Source: an uncultured Eubacteriales bacterium (GTDB taxonomy: Bacteria; Bacillota; Clostridia; Oscillospirales; CAG-382). Taken from it: DNA of 19,133 bases. The DNA lies in NCBI GenBank assembly GCA_934444485.1, contig CAKSCN010000027.1:1-19133 (forward strand), read 5' to 3'. Position 1 is the stretch's first letter. Every line of letters starts with the position of its first letter. The notes beneath the pieces were generated by a model. That model was not told the DNA's origin. It did not search any database and worked only from the letters and a program-made list of their open reading frames with translations. Shown here one piece after another: positions 14,430 to 19,133 of this stretch. A program made the translations under genes and the position numbers.

Positions 14430-15941
14430 TCAGCCGTTGAAGTTTTTTCTGCGACCGAAACCGATGAAGTTGCTCTTCGGTTTTTCGCCGATAGACGGAA
14501 TCGTGCGGAAGGACTGTCCGATATTTAAACCGTTTTCATCCAGCCTTCTCTGAAGAGAGGCAACATCGATGTCTCTTACGTATTTTCCGCTGTTTGCGCA
14601 CATTGCGGCGGCAGTACCGGCGGCTTCTCCGAGAGACATACAGCACATCACAAGACGTGTTCCGGATTGCCCGGGGACATCTGCGGAAATGTTTCTGCCG
14701 GCAGAAAGCAAGTTGTTCAGCTTTATGGGAACAAGACTTCTGTAAGGAATGTCATACCAGAATTCGCCATCGGGTACAAGGTCTATCATATTGACTCTGG
14801 GCAGATCGTCCTCCGGCGGTAATTGAGTACCCCATCCGGCACGGTTTGAGATATATGCCTCTCTGCCGTCTGGAAGAGTACCCTTAAACCATTTAAGATT
14901 ACCGGGGGCTGTAAAACCATGAATATCAAAGCCGTGCTGACTTATAGTAATAACATCGTCAAAACGTCTTGCATATGCAATGTCCATTCCCGTAAAAATA
15001 TATTCACCCTTGATGCGGCGGCTTTCTCTTACGCCGAGAAGTGTCCCTGTGTAACTAAGGTAGGAGTTTTCAAATCCGGGTACGTTTTCTCTGATGAATT
15101 CGGCGAGTATGGCACACTGTTCTCTGCCCTCTGTGTACATTCTCGTTAAATCTTCATTATCGGTAGGGCGACAGTTACGCGAATGTGCGAGACAAACACC
15201 GACCTCATCCATTCCGCAATGCTCCGGACGCGAGGGGATGTGCGTCATCCAGTTTATGTGGTTGTCAATTTCGTAGGACAGCTTCCCCTCCGCAAGGGAT
15301 TTTTTGATTAAATCTACCCACTTCGGGTCATTTTGACGCAGGTCACTTGCCGCATATTTATCAAAATCAACTCCACCGAGGACAAAATCGAGCGAGCATC
15401 CCATTGAAATGCCATCCTCTGTGCGACCGCTCATTGTTTCGGCCCCGGCAAGGAAGGCAACGTCAGAGTCTCCGGTCGCATCAACGAATGTCTTGCCCAG
15501 TATTGCACGCAAGCCGCTTTTCGTATATATAACAACTCCCTTTAAATCGTCTCCGTCAACCACAGCATCAATAACGGGTGTAACAAGAAGAACTTTTACG
15601 CCTGCTTCGGTCATCATTCTGTCGAGAATCAGCTTGTGCTTTTCAGGATCTGTATTATTATGCTTAAGACCGCCTATTTCGGTTATCCTCTTGTAAAAAT
15701 CAGCACCTACGCCCGAAGCAAAATCAAGGGGAATATTAACAATTCCAAATGTTGCCAGTCCCCCGAGACCGCTCGTGTTTTCAATAATGATGGTCGAAGC
15801 TCCGTTTTTCGCCGCGGCAAGTGCCGCACCGCAGCCTGCCATGCCGCCCCCCGCAACAACAACATCGTACTCACCCATTACAGGTATTTTTCTCTCGTCC
15901 TTGCTTATCAGACAACCGTTTTTTACATTAAATTCAATCAT
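14430..15941 (-). CDS. FAD-dependent oxidoreductase coupled to a ferredoxin gene
   Basis: 503 residues of the FAD_oxidored type. The FAD-binding glycines are in YDVVVAGGGMAG (31-36), followed by the flavin-contact motif SGLGGLATFGIVNIP. VDATGDSDVAFLAGAE and the C-terminal NNLLSAGRNISADVPGQSGTRLVMCCMSLGEAAGTAAAM stretch are family landmarks. There is no signal peptide. Its ATG overlaps the ferredoxin stop by 4 nt (ATGA), with GGAGGA as ribosome binding site inside the ferredoxin gene, so the two are made together and the ferredoxin is a probable electron partner. It is related to the 645-residue flavoprotein at 9841-11778 but lacks the carbohydrate-binding-like domain. The substrate is unknown. 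Confidence 0.88.
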   Translation of the reverse strand: MIEFNVKNGCLISKDERKIPVMGEYDVVVAGGGMAGCGAALAAAKNGASTIIIENTSGLGGLATFGIVNIPLDFASGVGADFYKRITEIGGLKHNNTDPEKHKLILDRMMTEAGVKVLLVTPVIDAVVDGDDLKGVVIYTKSGLRAILGKTFVDATGDSDVAFLAGAETMSGRTEDGISMGCSLDFVLGGVDFDKYAASDLRQNDPKWVDLIKKSLAEGKLSYEIDNHINWMTHIPSRPEHCGMDEVGVCLAHSRNCRPTDNEDLTRMYTEGREQCAILAEFIRENVPGFENSYLSYTGTLLGVRESRRIKGEYIFTGMDIAYARRFDDVITISQHGFDIHGFTAPGNLKWFKGTLPDGREAYISNRAGWGTQLPPEDDLPRVNMIDLVPDGEFWYDIPYRSLVPIKLNNLLSAGRNISADVPGQSGTRLVMCCMSLGEAAGTAAAMCANSGKYVRDIDVASLQRRLDENGLNIGQSFRTIPSIGEKPKSNFIGFGRRKNFNG

Positions 15942-16132
15942 TTTTCTTCCTCCTTTATGGGTATAATTGCTTCGGCTTGACAGCAGTCATAGCATCTTCC
16001 GCAGCCGAGACACTTTTCGGTATCAATCCTCGCCGAGACATTTTCGATTATTTCGACCGCTCCGATCGGGCACTGCGATACGCACATCAGGCACAACACA
16101 CACCCTCCGCCAACCTTGTACTTTACTTTCAT
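15938..16132 (-). CDS. small 2[4Fe-4S] ferredoxin
   Basis: 64 residues with nine cysteines. Cluster motif 1 is C11-x2-C14-x2-C17-x3-C21-Pro. Motif 2 is C41-x2-C44-x2-C47-x3-C51, with an extra Cys50 and Gln in place of the usual Pro after the last ligand. Length and spacing match clostridial-type ferredoxins, which carry low-potential electrons. The tail is acidic (KEEEK). GAGGAGGTG lies 6 nt before the ATG. It is first in a two-gene operon with the flavoprotein and divergent from an AraC regulator. Confidence 0.92.
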   Translation of the reverse strand: MKVKYKVGGGCVLCLMCVSQCPIGAVEIIENVSARIDTEKCLGCGRCYDCCQAEAIIPIKEEEK

Positions 16133-16165
16133 AGCAACACCTCCTCAATCTCTCGAAGTTACCTA

Positions 16166-16194
16166 TATTATAACATTTGGCGCAAGTCAAGTAA
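16166..16194 (-). promoter_or_regulatory. promoter of the ferredoxin-flavoprotein operon
   Basis: On the minus strand: -35 TTTACT (16189-16194), a 17-bp spacer and -10 TATAAT (16166-16171). The -35 lies inside the left arm of the 12-bp inverted repeat. Confidence 0.75.
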
Positions 16195-16244
16195 ATATCC
16201 TATAATCGCATTATATTGAACTATTTTATCATTTTACTTGACTT
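16183..16244. promoter_or_regulatory. 12-bp inverted repeat spanning two divergent promoters (putative operator pair)
   Basis: AAGTCAAGTAAA (16183-16194) and its exact reverse complement TTTACTTGACTT (16233-16244), separated by 38 bp. Each arm contains the -35 box of the promoter on its side. This is the layout expected for a regulator binding both arms; the divergent AraC protein is the obvious candidate. Confidence 0.65.
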
Positions 16245-16266
16245 CAATGCAATTTCGGTGTATAAT
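16238..16266 (+). promoter_or_regulatory. promoter of the AraC regulator gene
   Basis: TTGACT (16238-16243), a 17-bp spacer and TATAAT (16261-16266). The predicted transcript start is near 16273, so translation cannot begin at the upstream in-frame ATG at 16216. Confidence 0.85.
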
Positions 16267-16290
16267 GTCCTTAAAAAGGGGTGCGAAAAA

Positions 16291-17088
16291 ATGATAATAA
16301 AAAGCATATGTGCCGCAGAGAAAGAGTCGTTTTCTCTCATTAACATTTCTTCCGTAAAGCAAACTCCTGTCTGGAAAAATCTTACATCTCAGCCAGCGGC
16401 AGGTGGACGTAAGCTGAACGGTTTTTTACTTATAACCGAAGGTAAATGCAGATATGCGTGGTACGGCAACGAAGTACATCTTACCCCCGGAAGCCTGATA
16501 TATTTACCGACAGGTTCATGTCATTCCGTAACGGTCGAAGAGGAACCTTTTTCGTACTATCGCATAAGCTTCGATATGCTCCGAAATGAAAATGCGGAGC
16601 GAATTGTCTTTTCCGAGACGCCGCAGCTTGTCGAACACAACGTCGGACGTGAATTTGCAGGACTTTGTTACGATCTTATGCATGTTACGGCTTCGATTGA
16701 CGGAAGCTTCTCGGCAATATCAATAATGGCGGCTTTTCTTGAACGTGTAAAATCGTTCACCGTCAGAAGCTCATATGGCAGAGTCGGAAACGCTGTCAGG
16801 TATATTGACGGCAATTTTTCCGAAAATACCGATGCCGAGGTTCTTGCAAGAATGTGCTGCCTATGTGTTGCCCAATTTTATCGGCTGTTTAAGAAAGAGG
16901 TCGGTATGACTCCCGTAGAATACCGCAATAGGCTTCGTATAAACCGTGCGAAAAGGCTTCTCGACGATCCCGAGCTTCCGATATACGAAATTGCCTCCAT
17001 GGTCGGATTTGAAAGCGCAAGCTACTTTAACCGTATCTACAAACGGTATACGGGAGACTCCCCGGGGGTCGGACGAAACGCAAAATAA
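16291..17088 (+). CDS. AraC-family regulator with N-terminal cupin sensor
   Basis: 265 residues from the ATG at 16291, which has AAGGGG upstream and lies behind its promoter. Residues about 10-110 form a cupin-like sugar or ligand pocket (LNGFLLITEGKCRYAWYGNEVHLTPGSLIYLPTGSCHSV). The C-terminal 100 residues are the double helix-turn-helix: AEVLARMCCLCVAQFYRLFKK and YEIASMVGFESASYFNRIYKRY. Such proteins usually activate neighbouring catabolic genes when ligand binds. It is divergent from the ferredoxin-flavoprotein operon and shares a symmetric promoter region with it, so that operon is the likely target. The end (GDSPGVGRNAK) is slightly atypical of the usual TP-x-x-YR ending. Confidence 0.92.
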   Translation: MIIKSICAAEKESFSLINISSVKQTPVWKNLTSQPAAGGRKLNGFLLITEGKCRYAWYGNEVHLTPGSLIYLPTGSCHSVTVEEEPFSYYRISFDMLRNENAERIVFSETPQLVEHNVGREFAGLCYDLMHVTASIDGSFSAISIMAAFLERVKSFTVRSSYGRVGNAVRYIDGNFSENTDAEVLARMCCLCVAQFYRLFKKEVGMTPVEYRNRLRINRAKRLLDDPELPIYEIASMVGFESASYFNRIYKRYTGDSPGVGRNAK

Positions 17089-17122
17089 CAAAGAATCCCC
17101 ATAGCCACGGGGATTCATTCTA
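17086..17122. terminator. bidirectional terminator between convergent genes
   Basis: GAATCCCC (17093-17100) pairs with GGGGATTC (17109-17116), with an 8-nt loop. The T-rich side is better on the minus strand (TTTGTTATTTT), so it serves the PPC-domain gene at least as well as the AraC gene. Confidence 0.75.
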
Positions 17123-17150
17123 TACTGTTACCAAATTTCGACATAATAAA

Positions 17151-17573
17151 TCATACAAACTTAAAGAGATTAAGTCCGGTATCCTCGTCCGCAAATCTGT
17201 CAACACGACCGTCTATGACGTTTATTATCATTTCGCAGGTTGCGCTGACGACCGCTCTGTTGAGATGACCGCCGAAAACCTCGCCCTTGTCGTTCCCGGC
17301 GCTCATGTGGAAATGGACGTAAAACTCGTCGTTCATGGTATTTATCGTGCCGGTAAGCGACGATATTTCAAAGCTGCCTTTAAAAGAATTTGCGTAATAC
17401 TTTTTCTCTTCCGTGTTGTAGACACCGACGGTAAAATCATTTGTCGCTCCGAGAGCGTTTACCGAAGCAAGCTTAATGTTTTCGCAAAGCGCAAGCTCTT
17501 TAACCTTTTCGAGGATTTCCTCGCCCTTGTCTATTCTTGCGACAATCGTATTTCCGAATCTTTTGTATTCCAT
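17151..17573 (-). CDS. PPC-domain (DUF296) DNA-binding-type protein
   Basis: 140 residues made of a single PPC (plants and prokaryotes conserved) domain, the normal length for bacterial members. The family hallmarks are LASVNALGATNDFTVGVY near 35-52, the HFH pair His87/His89 in YVHFHMSAG, and GGHL with His103. These three histidines are thought to bind a metal in bacterial homologues. In plants the domain pairs with AT-hooks, but here there is no AT-hook, so DNA binding is not shown by the sequence. GGAGG lies 6 nt before the ATG. It is a single gene with a terminator downstream; its function is unknown. Confidence 0.88.
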   Translation of the reverse strand: MEYKRFGNTIVARIDKGEEILEKVKELALCENIKLASVNALGATNDFTVGVYNTEEKKYYANSFKGSFEISSLTGTINTMNDEFYVHFHMSAGNDKGEVFGGHLNRAVVSATCEMIINVIDGRVDRFADEDTGLNLFKFV

Positions 17574-17602
17574 ATTTACCTCCGAATTTGTTTTAATGAG
17601 TG

Positions 17603-17608
17603 ATTATA
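17603..17608 (-). promoter_or_regulatory. -10 box for the PPC-domain gene
   Basis: TATAAT on the minus strand about 30 bp before the start codon. No good -35 lies at the usual distance. Confidence 0.35.
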
Positions 17609-17664
17609 AACCGAAAATTTAAAAAGAGACCGAATGAAATGTCCGAATCAGACCGATTGCGCTT

Positions 17665-18396
17665 TTAAACCTTATCTATATCAAGCCAAAGCCCCGGAAC
17701 AAGATTCTCGGCGTAAAACGGCTCGGCTTTCGCAGTATAGCGCAAATAACGCTTCACTTCCTCGTTTCTGCGTCCGTCAAACTCTTTGAATTTCACGTTC
17801 ATCTCGGCAAACCAACCGTCGTAATACACGCTCTTCGGTCCGCCCATGGCAAGCAACGGCAGATTCTCGTCGCCGCTTTTGCTGAAATACCACCATGTGA
17901 GAGCCGTTACGGTAATTCCCAAGGCAGTCAGTTCGTCTATAAAATCTTCCGCATTTTCAGCAATTATGCAATCAATATATCCGTTGCCGACAGGCTGAAC
18001 CTTGTATTTCTTCAAAAGATTATCGACCGCACGTAATTGTAAAGGCGTATTTGGGGGACTTTCCGCGAAAAACAGTTCGTAAAAGTAATCGTCGCTTGCA
18101 TTTTGAAAGAACGCCGTCAGTTCCTCCCAACACCTCTCTTTGACGCAAACGTCGTAGCTGTTCTCCATGCTCGGCTGAATACCTCCGTTCGGATAAATAC
18201 GGAGAGCCTCTGTACAGCAAACACCAATACGCTTTTCCCTGCACCACTCAACAACTCTTGCGGCGTCATTTCGGCTGAAAAGTATGTATCTGCCGTGATA
18301 TATTATCGCATTGTCCGAAAAGTTCTTCATGACACGCTTCTCGTTTCGATTTATCAAAAATGTTTCTCGCAGGCTGTCAATTCTTTTGATGTTCAC
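17665..18396 (-). CDS. unrecognised cytoplasmic protein
   Basis: I do not recognise the family. From the GTG at 18396 it has 243 residues, mixed charge, no signal peptide and no membrane segment. It is rich in aromatic residues, for example YFYELFFAE mid-protein and ALTWWYFSKSG then YYDGWFAEM near the C-terminus. The GTG is chosen because AGAGGT lies 6 nt upstream; a TTG at 18411 and an ATG at 18330 are alternatives. It overlaps the upstream gene by 20 nt, so the two are co-translated. The pairing with a small membrane-anchored gene downstream of another short-spaced gene end would fit an immunity-type role, but nothing in the sequence proves that. Confidence 0.65.
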   Translation of the reverse strand: MNIKRIDSLRETFLINRNEKRVMKNFSDNAIIYHGRYILFSRNDAARVVEWCREKRIGVCCTEALRIYPNGGIQPSMENSYDVCVKERCWEELTAFFQNASDDYFYELFFAESPPNTPLQLRAVDNLLKKYKVQPVGNGYIDCIIAENAEDFIDELTALGITVTALTWWYFSKSGDENLPLLAMGGPKSVYYDGWFAEMNVKFKEFDGRRNEEVKRYLRYTAKAEPFYAENLVPGLWLDIDKV

Positions 18397-18931
18397 GTTT
18401 GTACCTCTCAAAATCCGTTTCGTAGTAGTACCAATTATCCTCCTTCAAAGGGTCAAGCACATACAGGAAATCTATCTCCTCGTATATTCTCTCTTTGCTC
18501 TCACAATAAACCATGCCCCCATCCTGTGACAAAGTTGCCCAACGCGAAAATTTGAGAACATCACCGTGTTTTGAAACAGACACAAATCTGTACTTTAAAA
18601 ACAACTTTTCAACCGCTTCCGCAACCTCAGGCACTTCGATTTTCTCATATTCGCCGTCCGCATAAAAGCAACCGTATCGTTCCGGGTGGTCGTCGTACTT
18701 GTAATCGACGTCATTACAGCGCATGCTTTCATACTCACAGGACATCATGTATTCGGAAACTATTCTTACCTCATTCTGATATTTTTCAAGTTCCTTATCC
18801 ATTTCATGAGCATCTTGCGGATAACCGAAAATGAATGAAATCACTGTGATCACTGCGGCAATGGCGGCAACCAACAGTACAGCGACAAACAATATACTTT
18901 TTACAAGCCACATAGAAAGCTTTAAAATCAC
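18377..18931 (-). CDS. unrecognised protein with N-terminal membrane anchor
   Basis: 184 residues. Residues about 7-36 are a long hydrophobic stretch (LVKSILFVAVLLVAAIAAVITVISFIF), an uncleaved anchor; the remaining 145 residues are acidic and tyrosine-rich (SEYMMSCEYES, DVDYKYDDHPERYGCFY) and probably face outward. The GTG start at 18931 is supported by GGGGGAG about 6 nt upstream. The stop lies inside the next gene (20-nt overlap). No family is recognised. The gene starts 118 nt after the stop of the gene at the window edge. Confidence 0.7.
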   Translation of the reverse strand: MILKLSMWLVKSILFVAVLLVAAIAAVITVISFIFGYPQDAHEMDKELEKYQNEVRIVSEYMMSCEYESMRCNDVDYKYDDHPERYGCFYADGEYEKIEVPEVAEAVEKLFLKYRFVSVSKHGDVLKFSRWATLSQDGGMVYCESKERIYEEIDFLYVLDPLKEDNWYYYETDFERYKREHQKN

Positions 18932-19049
18932 AGTATCTCCCCCGTTTCAATTGTCAATCGAATTTGAAAAATCTCGTCACGCATCCGAGCTTACATATTG
19001 TAAAGCATTACCGTTCAGTTATGATCTTCAATTAAATTCAAAGCAAGCC
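18932..19049. other. 118-bp intergenic gap
   Basis: No gene seen. It contains AATTGTCAATCG at 18949-18960, matching the heptad repeat at 4155-4166. A TACAAT on the minus strand lacks a properly placed -35. Confidence 0.4.
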
Positions 19050-19133
19050 TCACTTGATTTTCTTTCCGTCGCTGAAAGCTTTGCCGACCACTCCGCCGAT
19101 TTTACGGTAGGTGTTATGCACGGGGTCATAGGT
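19050..19133 (-). CDS. C-terminal end of a gene that leaves the window
   Basis: The minus strand is open from the window edge to a TGA at 19052-19050, giving 27 residues that read YDPVHNTYRKIGGVVGK and end in KKIK. Codon choice matches neighbouring genes and the peptide is protein-like, so this is probably the tail of a real gene. The short fragment cannot be assigned; the DPxxNTYRKIGG stretch is reminiscent of linker or tail segments in large surface or polymorphic-toxin proteins, a weak impression only. Confidence 0.55.
   Translation of the reverse strand, partial: TYDPVHNTYRKIGGVVGKAFSDGKKIK

Noticed and set aside
16216..16290. N-terminal extension of the cupin-AraC regulator to 16216
   Set aside because: The start would lie upstream of the -35 box and within the inverted repeat region.
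16216..16290. TTTACT (16233-16238) as -35 for the AraC gene
   Set aside because: The spacer to TATAAT would be 22 bp; TTGACT at 16238-16243 gives 17 bp.

Overview
The window looks like chromosomal DNA from a Gram-positive member of the Clostridia, probably an anaerobic gut-type organism. The evidence is indirect: an SLH-anchored surface protein, a 2[4Fe-4S] ferredoxin, a NusG-domain-II/Gx-transporter/ApbE gene group, strong AGGAGG-type ribosome binding sites and near-consensus sigma-A promoters with 17-bp spacers. No rRNA, tRNA, CRISPR array, transposase or phage gene is visible. The species cannot be read from this sequence.

Layout. (1) Positions 1-3899, plus strand: the tail of a NusG-domain-II protein (EetA-like), a Gx-family membrane protein (EetB-like), an ApbE-type flavin transferase lipoprotein and L-fucose isomerase. 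The first three match parts of the flavin-based extracellular electron transfer locus known from Listeria. (2) 3900-4282: a non-coding stretch packed with hairpins, a terminator and a 7-bp tandem repeat, ending in a good promoter for a MATE efflux pump (4283-5722). (3) 5723-9768: a structured leader and one 1221-residue surface protein. Its order is signal peptide, SLH domains, chitobiase-like domain, two InlB-type repeats, thrombospondin-type-3 calcium repeats, a VWA domain with an intact MIDAS, more calcium repeats and a class-3-lipase-like hydrolase with an apparent Ser-Asp-His triad. (4) 9841-13309, minus strand: a three-gene operon of SDR oxidoreductase, AraC/GyrI-type regulator and an FAD-dependent oxidoreductase with a carbohydrate-binding-like N-terminus. 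An RluA-type pseudouridine synthase (13484-14374) runs divergently from it. (5) 14430-17088: a ferredoxin gene overlapping an FAD-dependent oxidoreductase gene by 4 nt (minus strand), divergent from a cupin-AraC regulator (plus strand). A perfect 12-bp inverted repeat covers the -35 boxes of both promoters. (6) 17151-19133, minus strand: a PPC-domain protein, two unrecognised genes (one with a membrane anchor) and the last 27 codons of a gene that runs off the window.

How it fits together. Regions 4 and 5 look like two separately regulated catabolic or redox modules, each an FAD_oxidored-type flavoprotein with its own AraC regulator. Region 5 supplies its own ferredoxin as a probable electron partner. 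Region 1 points to flavin-dependent export of electrons. The most distinctive items are the calcium-repeat/VWA/lipase surface protein, whose VWA-coding DNA is much more AT-rich than its SLH-coding DNA, and the symmetric divergent promoter of the ferredoxin-flavoprotein module. The right edge may be the end of a toxin-immunity type locus, but that is inference from gene order only.
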